A DNA stretch of 64,000 nt, from positions 868,001-932,000 of the forward strand of contig NGZR01000006.1 in NCBI GenBank assembly GCA_002197995.1, read 5' to 3'. Under the pieces are notes generated by a model that did not search any database, was not told the DNA's origin, and was given only the letters and a program-made list of their open reading frames with translations. Within the stretch, counting starts at the first letter, position 1. Every line of letters starts with the position of its first letter. The translations under genes were made by a program, and so were the position numbers. Shown here piece by piece: positions 11,764 through 23,314 of the stretch. This stretch comes from Gaeumannomyces sp. JS-464. Its lineage: Eukaryota > Ascomycota > Sordariomycetes > Magnaporthales > Magnaporthaceae.

Positions 11764-13134
11764 ATGCAGCCCCCGGCACGCCTGACCCTCGCCGGCGCCC
11801 GGCGCATAGCATCGGCGGCATTAGTGGCGGCACCAACACCAACGGCCGCCGCGCCCGCCAGGTTATCGTGCCTCGTACACTGCACCGGCCGCAACGCCGC
11901 GGTCGTGACGCCGCTGCAGGGCAACGGCCCGCCGCCCGCCCCGCCCGTCGCGACGGACCCGGCCTTCCGCGAAGACAACGCCGCCCCTGCCACCGCTACT
12001 GAGTCCAACAAGTCGAAGCCGACGACGCCGCCGGCCGCCAGCGCTGAGAGCACCAGGAGCAGCGCAGAAGACGCGCGCGTGATCCATAAGAGGAGGCGCC
12101 AGGCCATCATTCTCAAGGCGGCGCGGGACGTCAAGGCCGCGGGGGTCACGTCGCTGGCGGAGCTGCAGAAGGCTAAGGGCCTGCGGAAGCGGTTCTGGAA
12201 GGAGGTCCATGTGCGGGAGGTTGATGGTAAAAGCCACTCTCTACCTACTTTTTATTTTTATTTTTTTATTAATTTTTACCTGCCCACCTATGCCAGCCCT
12301 CGTACTGACCAACTAGCAACATAGGCTCGTGGGAAGTCCACCTTGACACCAGGCCCCTGCGGCACCCGGCCACAAAGGAGATCGTGCGGATCCCCGCCAC
12401 CAAGCCGCAGCTGGCGTACGCGCTCGCTAACGAGTGGACCTAGATCGAATCGGTGCAGCAGGCAGCCAAGCATCACATGGTGCCGCTGACGAGCCTGGCC
12501 TGCCGCGCCCTCGACATCCGCGACGAAGACGCCGCGCATCGGGCAAAAACTGAGACGGCAGCATGGCGCCGACCCGCGCCTCTGCGGTGGCCACGGCCAT
12601 GTGCTACCTCGACACCGACGGCCTGCTCTGCTGGGCGCCGCCAGACGACGCGGCCGAGCGGGGCGAGACGACGCTGCGGATGCTGCAGGAGGCGGCGCCG
12701 GCCCATCGTGGCGCACCTGGAAACCCGGGTTGGCCGGGCGGCAACGTCAAGCTGCGCTCCACGCTCGACGGCGCGGCATGCTGCCCACGCGCAGGACCCC
12801 GCAGTCCACGATGCGGTGCGCGCCTGGCTGGCCGGGCTCGACGCGTTCGACCTGGCGGGCGTCGAGCGCGCCGCGCTGGCTGGCAAGTCGGTCCTGGTCG
12901 CGGCGCGGCTCGTCGCGCGGTGGAGCGAGGCTGGGCTCGAGACCAAGGCTGGAGAGGAGGAGGAGGAGGATTTGGGGTCGAGGAGGCCGCCGCGGCTGCC
13001 AGCGTCGAGGTGCGCTGGCAGACGGGCAGGTGGGCGAGGTTGAGGACACGCACGACGTGGAGAAGGAGGACCTGCGGAGGCAGCTTGGGAGCGTTGTTCT
13101 GCTCGTCTCGGGCAGCAAGGCGCCGGGGAGCTGA
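11764..13134 (+). pseudogene. ATP12: ATP12-type F1-ATPase assembly chaperone, broken
   Basis: Atp12 binds the F1 alpha subunit in the mitochondrial matrix during ATP synthase assembly. Exon 1 (11764-12226) encodes a basic, Ala-rich presequence and then KGLRKRFWKEVHVREVDG. A 98-bp intron ends at 12324, and exon 2 begins SWEVHLDTRPLRHPATKEI, the family hallmark. At 12441-12443 a TAG interrupts the motif equivalent to EWD...QQATKQH. After PLTSLACRALDI the frame moves several times: near 12545, near 12680, near 12960 and near 13010. Conserved pieces can still be read in turn (ATAMCYLDTDGLLCWAPP, AWLAGLDAFDLAGVERA, EVRWQTGRWGEVEDTHDVEK) up to a stop at 13132-13134. A strict aerobe should need this gene, so either this copy carries several consensus errors or another copy exists. 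Identity is confident; status is open. Confidence 0.8.
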
Positions 13135-13430
13135 AAGATGGTGGCTTGGCCGCGCCCCATGGCTGGGATGCCACTGACTGCATAGTTGTAAAATAGAAAT
13201 TACAAGCGTCTTAGAAGAAGGTCTAGATAGACGGTTCAAGCGACATCTGCAGTATTTCAAGGCGGGGCTTGTATATGTTGAAACAGCCTTGTTTTGAACA
13301 AGATATACACTCAAATCTTGTGAAGGCGAATAATGCGACAACTCATATTAGCGAACAGATCAAACTAGAAGGCAGAGGCATTAAATCGCCGTGGCGGCGG
13401 ATTCGCTACCGATCTCGCCGCAGGCCGTGT
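13135..13430. other. Convergent intergenic spacer
   Basis: AT-rich spacer between the 3' end of the ATP12 copy and the 3' end of the minus-strand AlkB-like relic. No feature recognised. Confidence 0.4.
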
Positions 13431-14920
13431 CTACAATCCAGCCCAGTACCTCTTCCACGACCCTTTCCAGGCTGGCGGCGGCGGCATCATTATTGCTACT
13501 GTCAAAACGCGGCAGGGGCGGCAGACTGCCACCATCATAGGCGAATCTGCTCGCTCGCTCGGGGATGCGGCCCTTGACCTCGTGTCGAGCTTTTCCTCCT
13601 CGCTCATGAGATCCGTCTTGATGAGGCGGCTGATCATTGCGTACCGCCTCTTGCCGTACGGCGTGACTTCGTGCTGCCGGATGGGAAAAAGGTCATTACC
13701 ATCAGCCAGATTCCGAAAGGATTACGATTCCCGGTGGAAAAAAAGGCAAAAGAAGCATACTAGAAAGTGCCGCTGCAGACCCTCACCATGCATGACCACC
13801 ATGTCCCCATGGCGAAGCGGGATCGCGAGGACGGCCTTTCTGCCCGGCTTCTTGCACTTGCCCGTCCTGCTTCGCTCGCTGGCGCCACAACCACTAGGCA
13901 GTCCCCTGGTCGGGTTGTTGTGCGGGCAGAACCTCATAACGCAGGGCGAGCCAGGGACAGGTGGCTACGGTGGGGCCGAGGTCCTTCTCGCCATCGTCGT
14001 GGAAGTTGATCTTGTCGGCCTCCATGTAGCCCAGCGTCATGAGCTCGTTGAACGGCTCGAACTCGGCATCTGTCGTCGGTGAAGACGGGGTGGAGGGCGC
14101 GGCACTCGCTGGGGGCGATGGCAGACAGGCAGGAGGGGAAGCCGCCCCTGGCTCTGCCGGTGTGCTTCTCCCGATTGCTTCCACGGCCACCCGCCCGGCC
14201 CGGGTGAGCCTTTGGAGACCCTTGAGGATGACGTCTGGCGCTTCGTCGAAGCCCTTGGACTGGACGCTGACCCAGAACTTGTACGGTGCTCCCTGTCGGC
14301 TCGACGCTGTCGTCAGCAATCGGTCTCGGCCGTTCAGGGGATGATCAAAGCCGTTTGGGAATAAATTCGCAGGCTTACAAAGTTGCCCGCAAAAGTGTCG
14401 GGTAAGGTTCTCAACGGTGGCTAAAGAGAGCACAGCACACCTGCCCAAAAACAACACCAGACAAGGTCCAGCAACTATTGGTGTAAAAGGGCTAGAGGGC
14501 TGCGCAGCCGGCCCGGGACTGACATCCGCTACTCTTTGCGACATTTCTCTGAAGCTGGAGCTCAAGGGTAACGTCCGACTCCCGGAATAGCTCGTCCGGC
14601 CCGTTCTGCTCCCAAGGATCTCAGCCCCGGGACGAAGCACTACTACGCCGCCTACTATCCGGCCTCCCGAGGAGGAGGGCGCCTTGAGCAGGTACACCGA
14701 TAGGCTGTGACCTCCCACGCTCGCTGGCAAGCAGTCCCTAGGCCTCGCGACGACGTCATGCGTCAGCACTATCTCGCCGTGCTTCTGCAACGCCGCGGGG
14801 ATCCTGGCGTCCTCGCCCCTCGCTAGCGCTAGCGGGTACGGGAGCGGGCTGCAGCGGCGGACGAAGCCGTAGTCGCCGCACTGCCACCGGTCCTAGTAGA
14901 CGCGCCTGTAGCCGTGAAGT
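13431..14920 (-). pseudogene. AlkB-like 2-oxoglutarate/Fe(II) dioxygenase relic
   Basis: Read on the minus strand, blocks of an AlkB-like dioxygenase appear in order: FWVSVQSKGFDEAPDVILKG and KGLQRLTRAGRVAVEAI, then YMEADKINFHDDGEKDLGP (HxD iron motif and the following GPTVAT strand), and finally VLAIPLRHGDMVVMHGEGLQ plus a basic/acidic tail, MISRLIKTDLMSEEEKLDT. At least two base changes in length are needed between GPTVAT and the following CPHNNP block (about 13925-13960), and another after the HGDMVVMHG strand. Upstream, a segment reading DRWQCGDYGFVRRC is preceded by an in-frame TAG. Such density of damage suggests real decay, though indel errors are common across this window. Substrate unknown; members of this fold demethylate nucleic acids or proteins. 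The exact 5' and 3' limits are approximate. Confidence 0.55.
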
Positions 14921-16166
14921 TTAATTGACCCGGCACTGCATGGAATAGTAAACTGGGAAAGAGCAGATGGCAGCTGGAGAGGGTACTCCTAAAGTGAAGT
15001 CCTAGACCGTACAAGATAATAGGAATCATTCGATTTATTCTGTTCTTTTTGGAGTCATATTTCCCCCGGGTTTGTGAAGTGAGCATCATGACAACTGCCT
15101 TGAAGCAATCATCTCAAGCACGTTGAGGACTGCAGCTTAGGAGTGACGATGAAATGGGGCTTCTCCTAAACGCAAATGCAAACGGGGAGGGCTGCAAAAC
15201 ACAGTCTACTCCATCCGAGGCTGTCAGCGATGGTGCACAAAGGACGATTGAAGCCGTCGAAATCGCAGTGAAGAACGCTATTTGGACCCAAAATCATGTT
15301 CGCGCAAATTCCTTGGCCAGCCTGACAGCGTTTGGTGAATTTCATGTCCTCATTTAGGGGATGCTGTGGGGCCGGAAGCGGCCCTAGCCAACGCCCAGTG
15401 GGGATTGCGTCGGTCGGTGGGAATCGTGGGATCAATTAGCCTCGGCAAGTTAATTCGTCGCCGGCTGGGCGTCGGGGTAAACAAAAGCAGTGTCCGTTGA
15501 GTGAGGCAAGCTCCCTAGTCCGACGACCAGAAGGCGAGAGTGAGATTCGAAGGATCCAAGATGGAGGTGCAGCAGCAGCAGCCTGCAGAGCGCAACGCAC
15601 TCAATCTCAACGCAGCCATGCCCCAGCGTCGCTCTCACCGAGGTTGCCAGTTTGTGGAGGCGAGCCGAGAGCCAAGCCCTGCTCCACCAACGACATGCTA
15701 GCATGCAACCGTGCTGCTGGGCCCCCAGATTGGCCCGCTGCTTGGCCATTCAATACCCGCTGCTTTCCCTGAGTGACAGCTGTCCGGCCATCAATTCCTA
15801 CCATTTTCTGTTTTCTCCAATTGTGAAAGCTGTTCGATCTGTGATTCGCGCGTGGCTCACCCGATAGGCCGCCCTTTCTGCTGCTTGCCAAGCCATTTCG
15901 GTCTCCCCAACCATCACTGCAACAGCTCAAGCATTGGTTGGTGAGTGAACACCAGCCTCCGCGCGCTAAACTGTGCTCCGAAAGGCGGATTGCATTGCAG
16001 TGCGCTAGGCTCAACTCGGTTACTCACCAGCATGTCAATATAAAGCCAACACAGAACGTTGAGATAAGCACTTGCGAGATCTTGGGACTTCTCACGACTC
16101 AGTAACCCAGTCCTGTGACGCCGAATCCCAGGGAAGCCCGTCTCAGAGTCTCTGTCAACCGCCGCA
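14921..16166. other. Intergenic region, no gene seen
   Basis: No coding motif on either strand. The final 150 bp, before the ATG at 16167, are presumably the leader and promoter of the CoA-ligase gene. No repeats were recognised. Confidence 0.45.
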
Positions 16167-18131
16167 ATGGTGTTCTATCCGCCAGCCTGGGTGCCGCAGC
16201 TGCCCTTTGGTAAGTGATGGCGTCGACATCAACGCACAATGTGGTCTACGCCGGTGGCTGATGATTAGTTTACCCTGCCTGTCCGTAAACCAACAAAGAC
16301 CCCCCGGACAGCGTCACCATCGAGGAGTTCATGACAAACGAGCAGTATGGCCGCGTCCCCACCTCCAAGAGCATGAACCCCTTCACCTGCGGCCTGACCG
16401 GCAAGACGTACACCAACGCCGAGGCGTCGCGGCGGACCGACCGCATCGCCCGCGCCCTGGGCAAACGCCTGGGGTGGCGCCCGCGCGAGGGCACCGCCTG
16501 GGACAAGGTCGTCGCCGTCTTCTCGGCCAACACGGTCGACTACCGCTCCGTCCTGCACGCCGTCCACCGCCTCGACGGCATCGCCACCCCGGCCAACGCC
16601 GCCTACTCGGTCCCGGAACTGACCCACCAGCTGACCGCGTCGGGCGCAAAGGCCCTCGTCACGTGCATGCCCCTGCTGGACACCGCCCTCGCCGCCGCCG
16701 AGGCCGCGGGTATCGTGCGCGACCGCGTCTTCGTCATGTGGATGCCGGGCCCGGCGCAGCCCGCAGGCGGCAAGCCGCCCCTGGCCACCGTCGACGACCT
16801 GGTCGACGAGGGCGGCCGCCTGCCCGAGCTGGAGCGCGTGGCCTGGCCCAAGGGCCAGGGGGCGCGTCAGCCCGCGTTCCTGTGCTTCTCGAGCGGGACG
16901 TCGGGCCTGCCCAAGGCCGTCATGATCTCGCACCGCAACGTCGTCGCCAACGTGATGCAGTTCACGGCGCACGACGGCGTCGCGGCCAAGAAGTGCGGGC
17001 TCGGCCCCCAGGCGACGCTGGGCCTGCTGCCCTTCAGCCACATCTACGCCCTCGTCGTCATTGTGCACGCCGGCACGTACCGTGGGGATGGCATCATCAC
17101 GCTGCCCAAGTTCGAGCTCGGCTCGTTCCTGGAGGCGATCCAGCGATTCAGGATCTCGCAGCTTTATGTCGTATGTTTTGCCCTTTCACTCTCCCAAAAA
17201 GGCCTCCTTACTTACCGACATTTTTTTTTTCTTTCCAGGTTCCGCCAATTATTATCCAGCTCACGAGAAATGCCGACACGTGCAAGAAATACGACCTGAG
17301 CTGTGTGCGCTGTGTCTTCTCGGGCGCTGCGCCCTTGGGCGAGGAGACTGTTGCAAATCTGAAGGGTATCTACCCGGACTGGCTCATTACCCAGGGATAC
17401 GGTAAGCATTCCCTACGAGCCTGACAGCGATACTTGCCCTGCTAACGTCCCGGAAACCCAGGCATGACCGAGACGTCAACCGTGGTCTGCAGCACGAGCG
17501 AGAGCGACATCCTGACCAGGTCGTCGGGCTCGCTGCTCCCCATGACCACGGCCAAGCTGATCGACGAGCACGGCAAGGAGGTGACGGCGCTCGACACGCC
17601 GGGCGAGCTGTACGTGCAGTCGCCGTCGGTGACGCTGGGCTACCTCAACAACGAGAAGGCGACGGCCGAGACGTTTGTGTTCCACGACGATGGCCGCTGG
17701 ATCCGCACGGGCGACGAGGTGCTCGTGACGCTGTCGCCGGCCGGCAACGAGCACCTCGTCATCCTCGACCGCATCAAGGAGCTCATCAAGGTCAAGGGGC
17801 ACCAGGTCGCCCCCGCCGAGCTCGAGGCCCACCTGCTGACCCACGCCTTCGTCGAGGACTGCAGCGTGATCCAGGTCCCCGACGACCGCGCCGGCGAGGT
17901 GCCCAAGGCGTTTGTGGTGCCGTCCGCGGCGGCCAGGGCGGAGAAGGATGAGGCCAAGGTGGTCAGGGCCATTGAGAAGTACGTCGAGGAGCACAAGGCG
18001 CCGTACAAGTGGCTCAAGGGCGGCGTCGAGTTTGTTGACGAGATCCCAAGAGCCCCAGCGGCAAGATCCTGCGCAGGCTGCTGCGCGACAGGGAGAAGGA
18101 GAAGAGGCGGGCGCAGGGCTCCAAGCTGTAG
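16167..18131 (+). CDS. Acyl-CoA/4-coumarate-CoA ligase-like AMP-forming enzyme, probably peroxisomal
   Basis: ANL-superfamily enzyme that activates a carboxylic acid as acyl-AMP and transfers it to CoA. Four exons: 16167-16209, 16299-17170, 17239-17401 and 17462-18131. The short first exon (MVFYPPAWVPQLPF) joins DPPDSVTIEEFM, a typical fungal 4CL-like start. Visible motifs are FSSGTSGLPKAVMISHRN (A3, ATP loop), QGYGMTETS (A5, split by intron 3), RWIRTGD (A7) and LDRIKELIKVKGHQVAPAE (A8). At 18045-18047 one C appears missing: restoring it converts the tail from Ala/Arg noise into the A10 motif (SPSGKILRRLLRD, catalytic Lys) and an ending of GSKL, a canonical PTS1 signal. The exon sum is then 583 codons, normal for the family. 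Substrate cannot be told from sequence; peroxisomal aryl- or fatty-acid CoA ligase is the best inference. Confidence 0.88.
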
Positions 18132-19010
18132 ATTTTTTTTTCTCTTTCTTTTTTGTGGGTGATGTTATACTTGGGAACAGATTTTGGATATAGGCGCGTA
18201 GATGGCGAGGTATAAACTGCCAAGAGAACAGCGCGTTTGAAGGCTGCTGAAAGGGCGTCCAGTCGCATTCGCCGGACTCGCGGCCTTGAGATGGTTGATA
18301 TTGATTGCCTCTGACTGAGAGAATCAGACGGGACTTCTGTTATCGGCTAGTGGCCAGGCCCCGTCCAAGACGTGCCCCCCCAGCCGTCAGCCAGAACGGG
18401 CATGTGGAGCCGAGCAGCACGGAGCATCAACCTTGGCGGGCGAACAAGCCCTGGAGTGACAGGCGGCAACAAAAGTCGATGAAACACGCGAGCCTGCAGA
18501 ACCCAAACCTGGCCGGCCCCGTTGTCCGATATCTCAGACGCGACGAGGACTCCGCTCTCGCACCCCACGCGGCGGGCAAAGCTTCCAGATTGGATCGGGA
18601 CTTGTGGACTTTTTTTTGCGGCACGGTGCTTATGTTACAGCGGCATCTTGCTCCTCCCGATGGCTGGGGCGGTTTTGGAATCACGGATCTGATGGCAAAA
18701 ACTCCGCTCTCCCCAGGGTGTCTGGGCTCCTTGACTCTTCGTCCCCCATGTCCTTCCCCTGTTTTTGTTTTGTGTGGTATCCATCGATGAACGGACGGTG
18801 TGTTCATGGGTTTTCAAGCTTAACCAACCCAAAATCTTTTATTTCTTTTCTTTCTCTCCTTCTCCTTCTCTTCTTTTTTGGTTACCACGCGGAACTGGAT
18901 TCTCGCCGGGCTGTGTTTTTGGGTTTTTCATTTTGGAAATAGCTTCACTTCGTATCCAAAAAAGCCTGGTTGCTTTCTTTTATCCCACACTTTTTAATCG
19001 CAGTTCAAAG
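18132..19010. other. Intergenic spacer and promoter
   Basis: Contains T-rich tracts at about 18132-18150 (3' UTR of the ligase gene) and pyrimidine-rich sequence at 18835-18875, common in fungal promoters. No gene recognised. Confidence 0.45.
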
Positions 19011-20316
19011 ATGTCGACCGTCCGCTCCTTTTCCTCTTTTCTTCTGCTCCTGCTCCTCGGCGTCCTTAGCGGCGGCGCCGAGGCGCAGAGGAGGCAAAGA
19101 CAGGGCGGCGGCGGTGCCGCCCGCCAAACGCCGCAGCAGAGGGCGGCCGCCCGTCAAGCAGGGCGTCTCGACCGCGACCGACGGGTCCACGATCCTGGAC
19201 ATGACGGCCACCATCAAGTAGGCTTTCCCTTTTGTGTGCTCCCTCATGACCACTGCCACCCACTTACTACGTGCCAAGCTAACATAACTCCTTCTTTTTC
19301 CCCGCCAGCGCGCCGACATCCGCTTCAAAATAAGCGGCCCAGCCGACCAGTTCACCACAGACTCGGGTGTTACAGGCGGCACACAAGCCCCCAACACGGC
19401 CGGGACCATGGGCATCAACGTGCTCCTTCACGGCGACGGCGGGCAGTCCTTCTTCGACTTCCCCAACCAGGCCGTGCAGGGCAACCTGATGGGCGTCGCC
19501 GTCCTGGCGCCCTCGGAGAACCTGCTCTGGGGCATCCGCACGGGCCCCCCGCTGGGCGACCAGCGGCCCGACGGCGTCGCGGACGCGCAGGCCGTCAACG
19601 ACCTGGTCCAGCAGGTCCTGCCGCAGGTCGCCGCTTTCAACCAGTCCAACGTCTTCTTCACGGGCGTGTCGGGCGGCGCGCTCGTCATGTCGGGCTTCTT
19701 CGTGCCCGCGCACATGACCAACTTCAAGGGCACGGGCGTGCTCCTCAACTGCGGCGCGCTGGCGCCCCAGGTCGACTTTGTCGACGCCGCCGCCGTCGCG
19801 GCCTCGACGAGGATCCACTTCCAGAGCAGCACCGATGAGCTGGCCAGCCTCAAGCGCACCATCCCGCAGAGCATCGCCGCCTACGAGAAGGTCGCGGCCG
19901 ACGCCGGGCTGGGCGCCGCGCAGATCAACGCGCTGCAGACGGTGGACGCGACGCCCCAGGGGGGACACTGCGCCTTTGACGGCCGGGGCTTCGTCAGCGG
20001 CATCCAGCTCGTCGCCAACAACTTCGAGACCATCATGCAGGGCGGGGACGGCGTCGTGCAGGGGATCAGCGCGCAGTCGGTGCTGCGGGGCGTCGTCGGC
20101 AACGAGAACCCGTTTGCTGGCGCGCCGCGGCTGGGCGTGGCAACGCCGCCGGTGCTGGCGGTGCTGGCGGTGCTGCGCAGAGGACGGGCGGCGGCGGTGC
20201 TGTTGCGAGGGCGGGAGCGCAGGGGAGGAACAGGGCGCAGAGCAGACAGTAGAGGAACTGATTTTTTTTTTTTTTTTTTTAATAAGTTGGTAGTCAATCT
20301 CGGATCGCTGTGCTAG
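19011..20316 (+). CDS. Secreted alpha/beta-hydrolase-like protein (often misnamed 'cyclin-like F-box')
   Basis: Exon 1 (19011-19217) starts MSTVRSFSSFLLLLLLGVLS, a clear signal peptide ending near AEA, then an Arg/Gln/Gly-rich stretch. Exon 2 starts at 19309 after an intron with CTAAC and CAG. The mature part shows GINVLLHGDGGQSFFDF (oxyanion-hole-like HGDGG), VFFTGVSGGALVMSGFF (GxSxG nucleophile elbow) and TPQGGHCAFDGRGF (candidate catalytic His), in the order expected of an esterase/depolymerase-type alpha/beta hydrolase. I recall this fungal family being auto-annotated as 'cyclin-like F-box protein', which these motifs do not support. One frame change lies at 19100-19150, and CCGAC at 19312-19316 seems to have lost a G relative to CCGGAC. 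The C-terminus after GNENPF is unreliable, and the stop at 20316 may not be the natural one. Substrate unknown. Confidence 0.7.
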
Positions 20317-20400
20317 CTGTTCCCAACTTGGGCGAGACGTTGTCATCACCACCACCATGTCTCTCTCGCTTGACATTTTTGACCTTCACACACCTCCTGC

Positions 20401-22659
20401 TCACTCAGCAAACAGACCTATGAATCCCGTCCGCCATCCTATGCTTCGCGCCCCAGCCTTCTTCCTCTCCCTCCTCTCCTGCTTCGCCCTCTCCCGCTCC
20501 TCGGGCGTCATCCTCTTGCCGTGCGGGTGGTCCTGGTAGTTCCTCCCCCGCTTCAGGATCTCGAGGTCGACCTCGTCGTCGTCGATCAGGCGCTGCGTAA
20601 CCTCGCAAATGTCCGACACGAGCCGGTCCAGCAGGTCGAGCGACATGCTCTCGCGCACCACCACGCGCAGGATCTCGGTCTCGTTCTCGTTCGGCGGCAG
20701 CGCGTAATTGGGGATTATCCACTGCCGCGCCCGCAATAGCAGCGAGACCGTTTCCTGCCGCACGTGCGGGAACTCGCGTTTAAACTCGTCCGACAGCCGG
20801 AACGACACTACCGGCAGGCCCGCTACGTAATCAGCCGACGTCTCGCCGCCGCCGCCGCCTCCACTGTCGTGGTGTCGGCTAGTGTTGCTTTTGCCCTTAT
20901 CTTTGCCGCTTCCGCTGCTGCCGCCGTTCCGCTTGCCGGCGGGCGGCTTGGTGATGATGGTCTTGACGCTCTGCGCCAGGCTCTCGATGGTGTGCGCCGC
21001 CGTGCCCTCGTCATACGGCAGGGGCTCGCCTCCGACCGAGGCTGGTGATTTAGGGACCTCCTCGACATGGAGGTCGGCGTTCTTGGACGAGGAAGGCGAC
21101 AGCAGGGACTTGGAGCCCTCCGCTGGACGATGTATGTCCGACAGGCACGTGTACCAGCCCGTGGCCTCGAGGCTCTTGGAGAGCAGGCGCGCGTTGGCCA
21201 GGCAGCTCTCCATGATGTTGCGGTATCCGTCGAAGCCGAGGTGGATGAGGTTGTAGTACTGTGTAATGATCTGGGCTCCCGGGCGCGAAAAGTTCAGGGT
21301 GAAAGATTGCTCGGTACCTCCCAAATAATGCAGCTCAAAAATGAGATGTTTGGGGAGGTAGGGCTCGTCGCGCCACACGATCCAGCCCACGCCGGCAGTC
21401 ACTAGCCCGTACTTGTGGCCTGTAGGGGGTTAGCATCATTGGGTGTTCAGCACGGGCAAAAGGCTTGCTTACCGGAGGCGTTGATGGACTTGACCCGGGG
21501 AAGACGAAAGTCCCTGTGATATCTCAGTTAGCACAGTCTCTAGCCAGACAACAGAGAGAAAGCCGCCTACCACTTGGGACCGCCAGCCCCGGCATGTGTA
21601 AAAGGGGCAAAAAAGCCCCACTGGCACCGTCAACATGGATTGGGATATCGATCCCCGTCTCGGCCTGGTAGCGGTCCAAGACCTTAGAGACCTCCTCGAC
21701 GGGCTCGTAGTGGCCCGTGTAGGTGCTGCCAAGGATCACAAACACGCCGATGGTGTTCTCGTCGACGTTCTCGCGCACCAGCTCCGGGTCCAGGCGGTAG
21801 TGGCTCTTGGCCGAGACGGGCAGGATGCGGGCCTCGACATCAAAGTAGCGGGCAAACTTCTCGAGCGCGACCTGGGCGTTGGCGCCCATGAGGATGTTCG
21901 GCCGGCTCGCGTCCTTGCCCTCGGCCCTGCGCCGCTCCTGCCACCGCCGCTTCATGGCCAGGCCGCCGAGCTGGATGGCCTCGGACGAGCCGGTGGTAGC
22001 GCTGCCGATCTGGTTTGCTCGCTGTTAGTCTGGGCCTTTACTGTAGCTAACATGTTGACCTTTGTTTTCTTACCGCATTCTCGCCATCCTGCACTCCCCA
22101 GAGATGGGCTAGGATGCTGACGCAGCGCTGGTGGATGGCGATCATGGCAGGGTACTCGTCCGAGTCGGCGAGGTTCTTGGCAATATTTTCGACCATGAGC
22201 TTCTCGGCGGTCTCCTCGATATAAGTGCCGACGAAGCTGCATCCGTCAGATTTAGCTTTACGGATACAGCGAGTGCATGTCTGTTCAGGCTTCGTACCTG
22301 GCGAGGTTCAGGTTGGGCTTGCCATCGAGGTCAAGCTCATCCCTGATCATGGCATAGACCGTGTCGGCCTCGGCGCCATGCTTGGGGATCTTGAACTTGG
22401 GCAGGCTGACCTGGCTGGCATAGCGCGAGGTGTAGGGAGTCAGGTGGTTGACCGAGGCCTGGCTCCGCGGGTCGTCGTCGCCATCCTGCTCCGAGAGCGA
22501 CGCGCAGTGGAGGCGGCTGATGATGTCATCTGGGTTGACCTGCAGTTGCCCCTCTCTCAGTCAAATGCTGGGGGCAGAATGTGGAGTGAGGATGGGGAAA
22601 ATACACTGTCGGGGAAGCTGTTGGGTGAGAAGTGCGCTTACGTGGCGTGCCAGAGACAT
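20401..22659 (-). CDS. Glutamate decarboxylase (PLP-dependent)
   Basis: Converts glutamate to GABA and CO2 in the cytosol, feeding the GABA shunt and stress tolerance. Six exons on the minus strand: 22642-22659 (MSLARH), 22298-22539, 22074-22236, 21571-22009, 21473-21513 and 20401-21419. Conserved landmarks are IGSATTGSSEAIQLGG (substrate/PLP phosphate region), IPIHVDGASG (Asp contacting PLP), and SINASGHKYG, whose Lys forms the internal aldimine, followed by GWIVWRDEPYLPKHLIFEL. In exon 4 the run A6 on the + strand (21609-21614) should be A7: one added base restores AFFAPFTHAGAGGPKW and makes the exon sum 641 codons. Exon 6 carries a low-complexity Ser/Gly/Lys insert of roughly 85 residues (about residues 375-460) inside the C-terminal domain. 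A highly basic tail precedes the stop at 20401-20403; the last 30 residues could hide another intron. Confidence 0.9.
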
Positions 22660-23314
22660 GATTTAGCAACTGGCTGGGTCTCAGGCAGACACTCAAGTCC
22701 TAAATGGAGGCAAGCGAGGCTGAGCACTGGCTGTTTCGGAATTTTGGTAGCTCTTCAGTACCTAGGTATGCTTTCGTGATGCCTGGCGTGTTGTTGAACC
22801 GCCCAAGAGGAGCTCGAGCAAGACACAAGACAGAGGGGACCACAATCCCTTAAATAATGTCATAAAAATCATCCCACGACCCTCCCCAACGGCAATCCGA
22901 CCCCAAGACTGGCCCCGAGCGCGTGCGACGCGATGCACCCTTGTGCTTTATCACGCATCGCTCGGGTCGGTGACAGCAACGACTGAGCGTGATGGATGTA
23001 TGACGCCATAATATATGAACCGCGCAGGCTTTCCTTCGTACTACGTAATGGTGTCGAAACGCGGGCAGCATGCTCAGTGGACAGCATCTTGGCACTTAGC
23101 GCAAAGCATCGCGGGACGGTGCCTGTCCCGGTGCGTCGGACGCGTAAGACGAGGAAAGTCGCCCTGGACCGGGAGCTTCCTTCTCGCCAGGATCGACAGT
23201 GCACATACCGTGCAATTATGACTGGGGGGTTCCTGCCTGGTTTTCATCTCGACTTTGAATCCACAGCAAAACACATGAAATCTCCATAACAAAGAAAAAA
23301 CAGAGTCGTCACTC
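22660..23314. other. Intergenic spacer (glutamate decarboxylase promoter)
   Basis: Holds the glutamate decarboxylase upstream region and the 3' flank of the next minus-strand gene. A TACCTAGGTA palindromic word occurs at 22759-22768. No gene recognised. Confidence 0.45.

Noticed and set aside
19279..20376. Long minus-strand open frame opposite the hydrolase-like gene
   Set aside because: Shadow of the + strand coding frame, which carries a signal peptide and catalytic-type motifs.
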